A stretch of 37,734 nt of DNA from Acidobacteriota bacterium (GCA_003225465.1 QIAH01000300.1:1-37734), one strand, 5' to 3'. Positions 1 to 8,105 are shown, numbered from the stretch's first letter. Notes: generated from the sequence alone by a model not told the origin. A program made the numbers and translations.

Positions 1-163
1 TTCCCCTATTACGAGCGACAAGCCTTGGCGTAAGAAGCAGTTCCCTGCCTGGCGCGCGTACGGTCACGAGCGTAACCGTGCCGGAATTACGTTACAGAAG
101 AGCACGACAACACGGTACCTGGGTGCTTTGACCCTCCCGAGAGGTGTCCCTAGGATGATGTGA
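1..163. other. Left-edge stretch, no gene recognised
   Basis: An open plus-strand frame without a start runs from base 2 to a TGA at 161-163, and another frame from base 1 stops at 31-33. Either could be the tail of a gene lying outside the window, but neither translation is recognisable. I looked for a cyclic-di-GMP riboswitch ahead of the pilin operon and saw no convincing one. The stretch probably holds the promoter of the operon, but no clear -35/-10 pair stands out. Confidence 0.3.
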
Positions 164-274
164 GTGGAGGCGACCTGCGGCGCAAAACGCGCGCGGGGCA
201 TGCCTTTTCGCATTGCAATGAGTTCGTCATTTCCGACCCTGAGTGGCGATGAGAGATGGGTAGTGGAGAGTGGA

Positions 275-934
275 ATGACTTCTCAAGTGCAAGGCACTCA
301 AGCTTCAAACTCCCCCAGAAAAGACAGGATTGTATCGCGGAAAGAGCGTGGCTTCTCGATGTTGGAAGCGATCGCGGTTGTGGCCATTCTGCTGATCGCG
401 CTGAGCTTCAATTTCGTGATGCTGCAGCCGGCGTTGAAGGCGGCGCGCGCTACCTCCGCCTATAACCAGTGTTTCATGCTGTTGCGCCGCTACCGGCAGC
501 AGTCGATCGATGAGCGGAAGCGGTACATCGTCACGTTTACGGCACCGAACACGGTCCAGGTATCGCGCTGGGATTTCGCCCTCCCAGTCTCGCCGGCGCC
601 GGTGGTGATTACGACCCAGCAGTTGCCCACAGACATCAATTTTCAACTTGTGGCCGGAGTGCCAACGGCGAACACGCCGGATAACTTCGGAAATGGTTCG
701 CAAGCGATTGATTTCGGACAGGGGATCGGGTTGGGCGGGCTGAACTACGTGGTCTTCATGCCGGATGGCTCGTCCCAGGACACAAACGGAAATCTGAACA
801 GTGGCGTGTTGTATGTGGCGCTGACGGGCAATCTTTATAGCTCGCGGGCTGTGAGTGTATTCGGAGCAACGGGCCGGGTGCGCGGATGGCAACTCGTCAA
901 TCAGGGCGGGCTTGCTACTTGGGTTCAACGATGA
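275..934 (+). CDS. fimT: Type IV minor pilin, FimT/GspH family
   Basis: 219-residue minor pilin expected to prime or decorate a type IV pilus. The N-terminus has a basic leader ending RKERG and a class III prepilin cleavage site between G26 and F27 (GFSMLE), with the usual Glu at +5 (E31) and a hydrophobic helix to about residue 50. The C-terminus carries GATGRVRGW; the GRVR at 200-203 matches the GRxR motif linked to DNA binding in FimT proteins of naturally transformable bacteria. I chose ATG 275 because GGAG at 265-268 sits six bases upstream and the leader then has a sensible length; a longer GTG-started frame opens at 164. It is the first gene of the operon and overlaps pilV by four bases (ATGA), so the two are probably translationally coupled. 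The family call is firm; a role in DNA uptake is inferred. Confidence 0.85.
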   Translation: MTSQVQGTQASNSPRKDRIVSRKERGFSMLEAIAVVAILLIALSFNFVMLQPALKAARATSAYNQCFMLLRRYRQQSIDERKRYIVTFTAPNTVQVSRWDFALPVSPAPVVITTQQLPTDINFQLVAGVPTANTPDNFGNGSQAIDFGQGIGLGGLNYVVFMPDGSSQDTNGNLNSGVLYVALTGNLYSSRAVSVFGATGRVRGWQLVNQGGLATWVQR

Positions 935-1551
935 TGAAAAGAAAACGAGTACAGAGCGGGCGCGGGCAAAGAGAAGCGGGTTTCTCGCTGATCGAGGTTC
1001 TGTTTGCGACGGTGATCCTGATGGTGGGGTTACTGGCGATGCTGGCGACGTTTGCGTACGCGCTGGCCACCACGCAGAGCGTTCAGGAAGATCAGATCGC
1101 GAAACAGACAGCGGAAGACACGCTAGAAAACATTTTTACGGCACGCGATACGCAGCAGATCAGCTTCGCCCAGATTGCCAACGTATCGGGCGGAGGAATC
1201 TTCGTGGATGGGCTAACCAATCTGCAGGATACCGGCCCGGACGGGCTTGCCGGAACGGGAGACGACATCGCGTTCAACCCTGCCACCACGGGGTGTCCCG
1301 CCACGATCAATCCGTTGGGTGTGCAGTGTATCAAGTTGCCGGGCCCGGACGGCATTCTGGGAACGGCGGACGACTCCTACATGGTGTTGTCGAATTTTCA
1401 GCGCTCGATTGTGATCGCCAACACGCTGAATCCCGACGGCACGCCCAATCCGAACCTGAAGCAAGTCACAGTGAACGTTCAATACATAAGGCCAGGGCAG
1501 AGAGTGCCTCGGACTTACACGGTCAATGCTTTGATGTCAGTGTTCCGCTAA
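931..1551 (+). CDS. pilV: Type IV pilus modification protein PilV-like minor pilin
   Basis: 206-residue prepilin-like protein. The leader MMKRKRVQSGRGQREAG is cut after G17, giving mature FSLIEVLF with Glu at +5, followed by a hydrophobic helix to about residue 46. The mature domain contains two copies of a GPDGxxGTxDD pattern (residues 102-112 and 138-148), acidic glycine-rich loops that could bind calcium. Two cysteines (C122, C133) flank the region between the loops and may form a disulfide. The start is ATG 931, inside the ATGA overlap with the fimT stop. pilW follows after 12 bases. The combination of PilV-type N-terminus and order fimT-pilV-pilW-pilX supports the assignment; the extracellular domain itself is not recognised. 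Confidence 0.8.
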   Translation: MMKRKRVQSGRGQREAGFSLIEVLFATVILMVGLLAMLATFAYALATTQSVQEDQIAKQTAEDTLENIFTARDTQQISFAQIANVSGGGIFVDGLTNLQDTGPDGLAGTGDDIAFNPATTGCPATINPLGVQCIKLPGPDGILGTADDSYMVLSNFQRSIVIANTLNPDGTPNPNLKQVTVNVQYIRPGQRVPRTYTVNALMSVFR

Positions 1552-1563
1552 AAAGGGCCGAGG

Positions 1564-2673
1564 ATGGATATGAAACGGGAAAGAACCAGAAACGCTGCCG
1601 GGTTCACGCTGATTGAGCTGATGATTTCGTTCGCGCTGGCGCTAATCATCCTGGCGTCGACCGTGCAACTGTTCAAGAGTGGCGTGGAAGCGAGCACGTT
1701 CATTTCGCAACGCGCGGAACTGCAGCAGAACGCACGAGCCGCCATCAACTTCATTTCGAAAGACATCAGCATGGCGGGAGCGGGCTTGCCGCCGGGTGGT
1801 ATCCAGTTGCCGAGCGGCGGTGCGTCCACCACGGCGCGTTACGCGTGCGATCAACTGGGGAACTGCTACATTCCGAACCATCTGTATCCAACCGGGAACT
1901 ATATGTACGGGATCATCCCGGGAGCGAACAATGGAGTGCAGAATGGCGTGAACATTCCGGCCACGGGTCAGGGCGCGGACAGCATCACGGTGGCGTACCT
2001 GGACTATGCGTTTCCGCTGAACCAATACGTTTGTGTGGTCACATCTGGCTCGACCATCTCGATGACGGTGCCGGCGCCGGCGCCGGTACCGGCTCTGACC
2101 CCGATCAATGCACCGGGCGTTGGGCTGCAAGCGGGCGATCTGGTCATGGTGGTGGGAGGCAATATCGCAACCATCGTGGCGGAAGTCACCAACGTGACCG
2201 CGAACACGATCACCTTTGCCAATGCGGATCCGCTCAACATGAATAACACTGGCGGAGATCCGATCATCGGCGATCTTGCGTACATTTTCAACCGCAGCGT
2301 GGCGCCGCCGGCGGGGCAGAGCAACTGCACCGCCACCCGCTTAGAGGCGGTCACATATTTCCTGCAAGTACCGGCCGGCTTGCAATCTCCCCGGCTGATG
2401 CGGCAGGTGAACGGTCTGACACCAGTACCGGTGGCCGACGACATTATTGGCATGACGCTGTCCTACGACCTGTTTAATGACACGACCGGTGCAAACAATG
2501 TCGAACAACGAGATCCGCTGTCGCTGGCGGGCGTAACGCCGAACCAGATCCGCAAAATCAATATCGCAGTGCAAGCCCAAAGTCTGTCGCAGGATGGGGC
2601 GAAGATGCAAAGCATGCAGCTGGCCACGTCGGTCAGCGCCCGCAACATGAGTTTCAAGAATCGTTATCAGTGA
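1564..2673 (+). CDS. pilW: Type IV pilus minor pilin PilW-like
   Basis: 369-residue prepilin-like protein. Cleavage is expected after G13 (AAGFTLIELM), with Glu at +5 (E18) and a hydrophobic stretch to about residue 37. The segment that follows (QRAELQQNARAAINFISKDI) is the amphipathic region typical of PilW/GspJ proteins. The rest is a Thr/Ala/Pro-rich beta domain with several cysteines that are likely oxidised outside the cell. The start ATG 1564 has a GAGG a few bases upstream; an in-frame ATG two codons later is a weaker alternative. The gene lies 12 bases after pilV and 31 bases before pilX and is clearly part of the same operon. PilW is known from other systems to work with PilV, PilX and FimT in pilus initiation. 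Confidence 0.82.
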   Translation: MDMKRERTRNAAGFTLIELMISFALALIILASTVQLFKSGVEASTFISQRAELQQNARAAINFISKDISMAGAGLPPGGIQLPSGGASTTARYACDQLGNCYIPNHLYPTGNYMYGIIPGANNGVQNGVNIPATGQGADSITVAYLDYAFPLNQYVCVVTSGSTISMTVPAPAPVPALTPINAPGVGLQAGDLVMVVGGNIATIVAEVTNVTANTITFANADPLNMNNTGGDPIIGDLAYIFNRSVAPPAGQSNCTATRLEAVTYFLQVPAGLQSPRLMRQVNGLTPVPVADDIIGMTLSYDLFNDTTGANNVEQRDPLSLAGVTPNQIRKINIAVQAQSLSQDGAKMQSMQLATSVSARNMSFKNRYQ

Positions 2674-2687
2674 GTACTGAGTACTGA
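2671..2687 (+). repeat. Heptamer tandem repeat across the pilW stop codon
   Basis: TGAGTAC occurs twice in tandem and is followed by a third TGA (TGAGTACTGAGTACTGA). The first TGA is the pilW stop. Because the period is seven, the three TGA triplets at 2671, 2678 and 2685 fall in all three reading frames. Confidence 0.8.
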
Positions 2688-2704
2688 AGGGCAGGGAAAT
2701 ATCT

Positions 2705-5347
2705 ATGGGCAGGAAGCCACAACGTCGTTCGAAGGGATTCACGCTGGTAGCAGCGTTGCTGCTGTTGCTGCTGCTGTCGGGCGTAGCCGTCGGGCTGATG
2801 TATATGGTCAACGGCGAAAGTCGGATGGGCGGCAGCGACATGAACTACAACATCGCCTACTACGCGGCCGAGTCGGGCATGGAAAAATTGACCGCGGATC
2901 TGGCCAGTTTGTACGAATCGGCACAGACCCCCACCACCAACTCGGTTACGAATCTATCGAACTTTCCGCCCACAACGCTGGGCAGCATGAACTTCACCGA
3001 AACCGTCACCTGGACGCCCTCGAATCCGGCCGATCCCACCAGCCCCCCTGTGACGAGTTGGAACACGATCAGTTCGGGCGCAAACCAGGGTTTGAAGGCG
3101 CTGATTATCCCGTACACGCTGAATGTGAATGCGACGCAGCCGGGTTCGAACGTTTCTGCGAACATCACGCGCAACGTGGAAGTGGCGTTGATTCCGGTAT
3201 TCCAATTCGGAATTTTCGCCGAAGGGGATATCGATTACTTTGCCGGTCCGGCATTTACGTTCAAGGGACGTGTGCACACGAACGGCAACCTTTACCTGGC
3301 GAGCGGATCCACGTTGGCTTTATTCGATAAAGCGACGGCTTTCGGCAATATCGTGACGGACCGTTTGGAAAACGGCCACCTCACATCCTCGGGGTACACG
3401 GGTACCATTTACATTCCGAATGCCAGCGGTGGGTGTGACGTGACCCAACCGGCGACGCATTGCCTCGCGTCGTCGTCAAAGGATCCAGCGAGCTGGAGTG
3501 GGGGTATTCCTACAGGTGCCGGCAGTCAAACGGGAGGCTGGATTGGGACCTCGACCTCCACTTATAACTACTTCGTTTCCAACTCGGTGACCGGCGTGCG
3601 CAAGCTGACGCTGCCCTTCGTGGGCACGGGGGTGTCGCCGATCCAGATCATTCGCAAGCCGATTGCCGGCGAAGCCGCAGGAACCACTCTGAATGCGTCG
3701 CGCCTGTACACGAAGGCGCAGATCCGTGTGCTGCTGGCAGACACGCAGGCTGATCTGCATCCGGAACGGGGTCCGATCCCTGACGGGCAGGATGTCGATC
3801 TGCTCACTCAGCAGACTGGAACATTTCCGATCGGCGGCGGGTTCAATGTGGGGGGAACGATTTATCCTTTCGCCCAGGCGGACACAACCCAAGATGGCAA
3901 TTGGCTGAGGAACGTCCATGATCCGGCCGGCACCAAACAGTGGTCATTGTTTGGAGACCTGAACGCGGTAAACGGGACTCTACACCATACCTGGTTGCGG
4001 GTGGAGTACAAGGATGCCGCGGGAAACTGGAACGGCGCGACCACGCAGTGGTTAGGACTGGGATTCGCGCGCGACTTTGAACCGTCGAAAACTGCGGGAG
4101 GGAATCCCGTGCATCCGAACGCCATTCTCATTTTGCAGGAATTGGCGGACCGCAATGGAGACGGCACGCACAACGGCACCGATGGAATGTTGACGGCCGC
4201 CTCGGAGCAGGTAGCCTTCAACTACTATCCCATCAATTTTTACGATGACCGGGAAGGGCATCCGCGGGACACCAACCTGGCAACGGCAGCAAACTGCAAT
4301 GTGAACGGAATTATGAACGCCGTAGAAATCGATGTAGGCAACTTGCGGCGCTGGCTGGGTCATGCGATTGGCGCAGCTCCGGTCATTGCGGGTACCGGGA
4401 ACCAGGTGGATTTCGTGCAGCAAAACGGATACGTGCTGTATTTCTCGGATCGCCGGGGAATGGTTCCCAGTCCGAATACGAATCCTCAGGTTACGACGGG
4501 TGAATACGGATTTGAAGACGTTGTGAATTCCGGATCATCAGCAGGCGTACCAGATGGCGGCCTGGAAAATCCAGTGCCGGGTTCGCCAGAAGACGTGAAT
4601 GGAAACAACATCCTTGATACCTGGGGAGCCAATGATGTGGGCGATGGATTCGGCATCGACCTATCGCCTGCGAATCCGCGCAATCCTTACCAACCGGTGA
4701 ACTGCACCACGATTGGCAGAGCGAACCGGGTCACCGGCGCTCGCCATGTATTGAAGCTGGTCGACGGAACACTGGGCAATCTGCCGACGCGCCTGGACAA
4801 TCCGACGCCTCCGGGCGGCTTTACGGTCGCCTCGGAGAACCCCGTGTATGTGCAGGGGGACTACAACGCGAGCACAGGAGCTGGATTCGGCGATCCGCAT
4901 GCGGCAGCCGCGATCATCGCAGACACGGTGACTGTGCTTTCCAACAACTGGAGCGACTCCACCAGTCTGAAGAACCCAAATAATCTGGGCGGGCGTGCAG
5001 GAAACAGCAGCTGGTATCGCATGGCGGTGGCTGCGGGTAAGACCTTGGCATTCCCTCAACCCTCGTGGGGTGGTCAGGATATGGGGACGGACGGGGGCAT
5101 GCACAACTTCCTGCGCTACCTCGAGAGTTGGGGAGGCACGCTCAACTATGAAGGCTCGCTGGTGAGCCTGTACAGCTCGCAGTATGCGACCGGCGTGTTC
5201 AAGTGCTGCACAACTGTGTATAGTCCGCCAACGCGTGCTTACCAGTTCGACCAGTTGTTTCTGCAGCCGCAGAACCTGCCGCCCGGAACGCCAATGTTCC
5301 AGGACGTCGACAATCTGAGCTACCACCAGAACTTCACACCACAATAA
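2705..5347 (+). CDS. pilX: Large PilX-type minor pilin (PilX N-terminal domain)
   Basis: 880-residue protein with a PilX/GspK-type N-terminus. The leader MGRKPQRRSKG is followed by FTLVAALLLLLLLSGVAVG, which lacks the +5 Glu, as is common for this tip subunit class. Then comes NIAYYAAESGMEKL, matching the A-x-x-AAE-x-G segment of PilX_N proteins. Residues about 160-200 (RNVEVALIPVFQFGIFAEGD, then a GRVHTNGNLYL segment) resemble the DUF4900-like domain seen behind PilX_N domains. Two acidic loops look like EF-hand or dockerin-type calcium sites: DRNGDG at 482-487 and DVNGNN at 630-635. The protein is several times longer than Neisseria or Pseudomonas PilX, so it may carry functions elsewhere handled by PilY1; no PilY1 gene is present in this window. 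It is the last gene of the pilin operon. Confidence 0.8.
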   Translation: MGRKPQRRSKGFTLVAALLLLLLLSGVAVGLMYMVNGESRMGGSDMNYNIAYYAAESGMEKLTADLASLYESAQTPTTNSVTNLSNFPPTTLGSMNFTETVTWTPSNPADPTSPPVTSWNTISSGANQGLKALIIPYTLNVNATQPGSNVSANITRNVEVALIPVFQFGIFAEGDIDYFAGPAFTFKGRVHTNGNLYLASGSTLALFDKATAFGNIVTDRLENGHLTSSGYTGTIYIPNASGGCDVTQPATHCLASSSKDPASWSGGIPTGAGSQTGGWIGTSTSTYNYFVSNSVTGVRKLTLPFVGTGVSPIQIIRKPIAGEAAGTTLNASRLYTKAQIRVLLADTQADLHPERGPIPDGQDVDLLTQQTGTFPIGGGFNVGGTIYPFAQADTTQDGNWLRNVHDPAGTKQWSLFGDLNAVNGTLHHTWLRVEYKDAAGNWNGATTQWLGLGFARDFEPSKTAGGNPVHPNAILILQELADRNGDGTHNGTDGMLTAASEQVAFNYYPINFYDDREGHPRDTNLATAANCNVNGIMNAVEIDVGNLRRWLGHAIGAAPVIAGTGNQVDFVQQNGYVLYFSDRRGMVPSPNTNPQVTTGEYGFEDVVNSGSSAGVPDGGLENPVPGSPEDVNGNNILDTWGANDVGDGFGIDLSPANPRNPYQPVNCTTIGRANRVTGARHVLKLVDGTLGNLPTRLDNPTPPGGFTVASENPVYVQGDYNASTGAGFGDPHAAAAIIADTVTVLSNNWSDSTSLKNPNNLGGRAGNSSWYRMAVAAGKTLAFPQPSWGGQDMGTDGGMHNFLRYLESWGGTLNYEGSLVSLYSSQYATGVFKCCTTVYSPPTRAYQFDQLFLQPQNLPPGTPMFQDVDNLSYHQNFTPQ

Positions 5348-5371
5348 GCACTCAACCAACAGCCAAACCGA

Positions 5372-5408
5372 GCCCCGATCCTGCGCTTCAGGATCGGGGC
5401 TTCGCTTT
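5372..5408 (+). terminator. Hairpin terminator after the pilin operon
   Basis: A perfect 11-bp stem (GCCCCGATCCT at 5372-5382, AGGATCGGGGC at 5390-5400) encloses a seven-base loop and is followed by TTCGCTTT. The T-tract is interrupted, so intrinsic termination may be partial. It lies 25 bases after the pilX stop. Confidence 0.7.
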
Positions 5409-5491
5409 GTGGGCAGGAACGAAGTTGCAGGTAGAATGAGGACCTCGATTTCGATTGGTAAGCCTATTTCGCGAAGTAGTGGAGGAATGTT

Positions 5492-6127
5492 TTGTCAGAA
5501 ATAAAGGCGCTCTTCTGGGACGTGGGCGGCGTGCTCGCGACGAATGCGTGGGATCACACGCAACGTGCGCAGGCGCTGGAACACTTTGGGCTGGAACCCA
5601 AAGAATTCACAGAGCGCCACGAACTGGTGGTGTCGTCGTTTGAGCGCGGGAAGATCAGCCTGGACGAGTATCTGGACCGGACGGTGTTTTACCGGCCGCG
5701 GACATTCAGCCGGGAAGAGTTCAAGCAAGTGATGTTCTCGCTATCTCTGCCAAATGACGAAGCACTGGCGTTTGCGCGGACGCTAGCAAGATCGGGCAAG
5801 TACCTGATGGGGACGATCAATAACGAGTCGCGCGAACTGAACCAGTACCGGATCGAGAAATTCGGGATGCGCGCGATTTTTAAAATTTTCGTGAGCTCAT
5901 GTTATGTCGGCTTGCGAAAGCCGGAGGAAGGGATTTATCGCCTGGCGCTTGATCTGACGCAGCGGAGACCTGACGAGTGCTGCTTCATTGACGATCGGGC
6001 TCTCAATCTTGAGATGGCCAAGCGACTAGGCATGGGCACGATTCAGATGGAAGGAGTGGAGAAGTTGCAACGGGATTTGGCGAACATGGGAGTGGGCATG
6101 GCAGATTCCTCGCTGCGCTCGGAATGA
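5492..6127 (+). CDS. HAD-superfamily hydrolase (YihX-like phosphatase class)
   Basis: 211-residue cytoplasmic HAD hydrolase with an alpha-helical cap. Motif I is LFWDVGGVL with nucleophile D10; the second acidic position is Gly (D-V-G), as in YihX-like sugar phosphatases. Motif II is around TINNES (108-113), motif III is K143 in GLRKPEEGIY, and motif IV is CFIDDRALNL with D167/D168. The substrate cannot be told; a sugar phosphate is plausible. The start is TTG 5492, chosen because GGAGGA at 5481-5486 lies five bases upstream and translation begins directly at motif I. The last ten codons (ADSSLRSE and stop) lie inside a dispersed palindromic repeat, so the C-terminal tail may be a repeat-derived extension. 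It has its own transcription unit after the pilin terminator. Confidence 0.8.
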   Translation: MSEIKALFWDVGGVLATNAWDHTQRAQALEHFGLEPKEFTERHELVVSSFERGKISLDEYLDRTVFYRPRTFSREEFKQVMFSLSLPNDEALAFARTLARSGKYLMGTINNESRELNQYRIEKFGMRAIFKIFVSSCYVGLRKPEEGIYRLALDLTQRRPDECCFIDDRALNLEMAKRLGMGTIQMEGVEKLQRDLANMGVGMADSSLRSE

Positions 6128-6130
6128 CAA
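6101..6130. repeat. Dispersed palindromic repeat, family A copy 1
   Basis: GCAGATTCCTCGCTGCGCTC followed by GGAATGACAA. The core ATTCC...GGAAT is an interrupted inverted repeat around CGCTGCGCTCG. It recurs at 6261-6290 and 23634-23665. This copy overlaps the 3' end of the HAD gene and supplies its TGA stop. Confidence 0.8.
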
Positions 6131-6155
6131 GCCTTACTTTTATAGCGAGTGTGTT

Positions 6156-6179
6156 GTCCCGGGAGTTTCTTGCCGGGAC
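6156..6179. terminator. Hairpin between convergent genes
   Basis: GTCCCGG (6156-6162) pairs with CCGGGAC (6173-6179) around a ten-base loop. There is no T-tract. It sits between the HAD gene and the convergent zinc-ribbon gene and could act as a bidirectional transcript end or be one more palindromic repeat. Confidence 0.4.
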
Positions 6180-6260
6180 CTGACGGCAGCAGCCCTTCAG
6201 AGGTGGTGCCGTTCGGGGTGGGACAGTTCGCAGCATCCCAATGACTCAGTTCCGCGCGCT

Positions 6261-6290
6261 GCGGATTCCTCGCTGTGCTCGGAATGACAA
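6261..6290. repeat. Dispersed palindromic repeat, family A copy 2
   Basis: GCGGATTCCTCGCTGTGCTC followed by GGAATGACAA, 28 of 30 positions identical to the copy at 6101. It lies in the convergent intergenic region just before the 3' end of the minus-strand zinc-ribbon gene. Confidence 0.8.
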
Positions 6291-6325
6291 AATTCAAAAC
6301 TACAGGCTTCGATATCGGGGCACCA

Positions 6326-7345
6326 CTAGAGAGGTTTGCGGGGAGGAGCAGGTTTTTGAACCGGACCGGGTGTTGATGCGGGCTTGGGATGCTCGAGATC
6401 CGGAGTTGCTGACAAGCTAAGGTCACTCGACCAGCAATCGCTGACAATTCTCCATTCGCCGTTGGGCTGTCTCGCCAGGACAATGAGATATTTGCCGCGT
6501 TCCTCCCGGCGTTTGCCGACTACATAGGGAACGAGCATTTTGCAGCGGCCCGCTTCGTAAGCAACGTCGCCGACGATGTCCACACGAAGCGGATCGAGTT
6601 CCACCTCTCCAAAACCTGCATCGAGTGCGGCGAAGAAAAATTCGCGAATCGCGGCCGTTCCGCGGACGGGCGGGTGGTTGGGACGAAGGACGATTGCATC
6701 AGGAGCGTAGGTGCTGACGAGGTCGTCCAAGTGGCGGCTATTGCAGGCAAGAGCCCAGTCGAGTGTCACTTGGCGGACGGCTGTCTCAACACGGCTCATG
6801 AGGGCACCGCCGCCCGGAGTGCGCAGCTTGGCGGTGGTGGGATCGTTTGCGATCGCGCGAGGAACGGACGCGGCTCCTACGTCGTGGCCCGGCGCGAAAT
6901 AATGATGGTGATAGTGGTGGTGATAGTGATGCTCGCCGGGTGGCAACGCGGTTTGCTGGGAAGTGTTGTCGGATGCTGACGGCGGAGGCTCGGGGAGATG
7001 GGGCTGAGTGCCAGGAGGAACCGGCACTCCGCACATTTCGCAGAACTGACTGGCCGAGCGATTCCGATGGCCGCAAGCCTCGCAGGTGATCTGGAGCGAG
7101 CGAGCAACGCCAGGTTTGCCCGAGTCGGCGACCGCGGCGGATTCAGCGGCAAGGCGCTGCATGGTTTGCAGCGCTTCCGAGATAGCCTCCTGGCTGGGAT
7201 GCGGCCGGCGCATATCGGATTGCAGGCGATTAAAGAATTCATCGACGTGTGGATTTTGGCCGAGCTCGTCCCCAGAACCAGCGTTGGGCAAGGGTGCGGG
7301 TGGCCGGGGAGTTGGTTTCTTGGGATCCACGATAGAGTCCCTCAT
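6326..7345 (-). CDS. Zinc-ribbon protein with His-rich linker and NTF2/SnoaL-like domain
   Basis: 339-residue soluble protein of unknown role. It begins with a Pro-rich segment and a helical stretch (about 31-75), then a four-cysteine zinc ribbon (C88-x2-C91 and C102-x2-C105, ITCEACGH ... FCEMCGVP). A His/Tyr-rich linker follows (EHHYHHHYHHHYF, 138-150). The C-terminal half (about 185-307) reads as an NTF2/SnoaL or DUF4440-like domain (DDLVSTYAPDAIVLRPNHPP ... GEWRIVSDCWSS). A Pro-rich tail ends the protein. I use ATG 7345, which leaves 19 bases after the preceding TonB-type gene; a longer frame reaches 7531 but would overlap that gene. No enzyme active site is evident. The His linker suggests metal binding, which is an inference. 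Confidence 0.7.
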   Translation of the reverse strand: MRDSIVDPKKPTPRPPAPLPNAGSGDELGQNPHVDEFFNRLQSDMRRPHPSQEAISEALQTMQRLAAESAAVADSGKPGVARSLQITCEACGHRNRSASQFCEMCGVPVPPGTQPHLPEPPPSASDNTSQQTALPPGEHHYHHHYHHHYFAPGHDVGAASVPRAIANDPTTAKLRTPGGGALMSRVETAVRQVTLDWALACNSRHLDDLVSTYAPDAIVLRPNHPPVRGTAAIREFFFAALDAGFGEVELDPLRVDIVGDVAYEAGRCKMLVPYVVGKRREERGKYLIVLARQPNGEWRIVSDCWSSDLSLSATPDLEHPKPASTPGPVQKPAPPRKPL

Positions 7346-7364
7346 TCTAGACCAAAGGCGCGAA

Positions 7365-7814
7365 CTAGCGACTTGAAAACTCGATTTTCGCCTCGGTTTC
7401 GGTAGGAACTCCGTTGCACATCGCAGGACGATAGCGCCAGCTGCGAACGGTTTCGAGGATGGTGTGATCCTCGATGCTGCCGGCACTCTCAAGGATGAGC
7501 GGGCTGTGTACGCGTCCGTCCGCACCGACAATAAAGCTCACTCGAACTTTTACGCTGGGATCGCTGGGTCCCAGAATCGGATTTGGAGTGGTCAGAGCTT
7601 CGGGAGGATGGGTGCGTTCGCACCTGGAACGTGCGCTGGTGTGCGGCACATCGGCGAATTCGGAGACATGAACGGGAACTCGCCAAAGCTGCTGTTCGCG
7701 TGCGACAAGGTGCTCGGTGCTGGAAACGCGCAGGCTCGGCCAGAGGCTGGAAGCCATCGAGGTAGTCGCGAGGATGAGGGTCAAGCAAAGTGGCCGCAGT
7801 TTGCGCGGAAACAT
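7365..7814 (-). CDS. TonB C-terminal-domain protein, secreted
   Basis: 149-residue protein with an N-terminal hydrophobic segment (LRPLCLTLILATTSMASSLW) that reads as a signal peptide or anchor. The C-terminal 75 residues match a TonB_C-type domain: VSFIVGADGRVHSPLILESA, then the helix ending in ETVRSWRYRPA and the final strand TEAKIEFSS. It lacks the long Pro-rich periplasm-spanning region of true TonB, so it is more likely a stand-alone periplasmic partner than the main energy transducer. The start is uncertain: ATG 7814 has GGTGAG upstream, and a GTG three codons earlier (7823) is possible. The zinc-ribbon gene follows after 19 bases, suggesting co-transcription. Confidence 0.65.
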   Translation of the reverse strand: MFPRKLRPLCLTLILATTSMASSLWPSLRVSSTEHLVAREQQLWRVPVHVSEFADVPHTSARSRCERTHPPEALTTPNPILGPSDPSVKVRVSFIVGADGRVHSPLILESAGSIEDHTILETVRSWRYRPAMCNGVPTETEAKIEFSSR

Positions 7815-8105
7815 GTATCTCACCCAACAGAGTGCTCAAACTCGGCGAACAGTCTACGCCGATCAGCGAACTAACGGCAATGCGAATGCCCGAATGCCAG
7901 GCTGAATCCATGTAGGTGATGGATTTTCAGAGACATACAGTGGGCAAGAGGGGAACCGGCAAAATTCCAAGGAAAAGTGTTGCAGTTCCTAACGGGTTTA
8001 CAGGGCCCGTGGTCCCAAATCGGCACGGGTGTGTCGATTGTGAAGCGCCTGTCCTTGCGAAGGCAGCGAGTAAGAACGAATACTAGCGATAAGGGAGCAA
8101 AGGCG
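7815..8105. other. Divergent intergenic region
   Basis: This 290-base stretch lies between the TonB-type gene (-) and the Rrf2 gene (+) and should carry both promoters. Apart from AAGGGAG shortly before the Rrf2 ATG, I see no clear operator or -35/-10 pair in it. Confidence 0.4.

Noticed and set aside
1-163. Cyclic-di-GMP riboswitch or other leader RNA upstream of the pilin operon
   Set aside because: Several short inverted repeats are present but the conserved core of the GEMM class is not visible.
3476-5359. Minus-strand frames within pilX
   Set aside because: They are shadows of the pilX frame and show no family signature.
6326-7531. Longer 401-codon version of the zinc-ribbon gene
   Set aside because: It would overlap the TonB-type gene by more than 160 bases, and the added residues look like out-of-frame translation of that gene.
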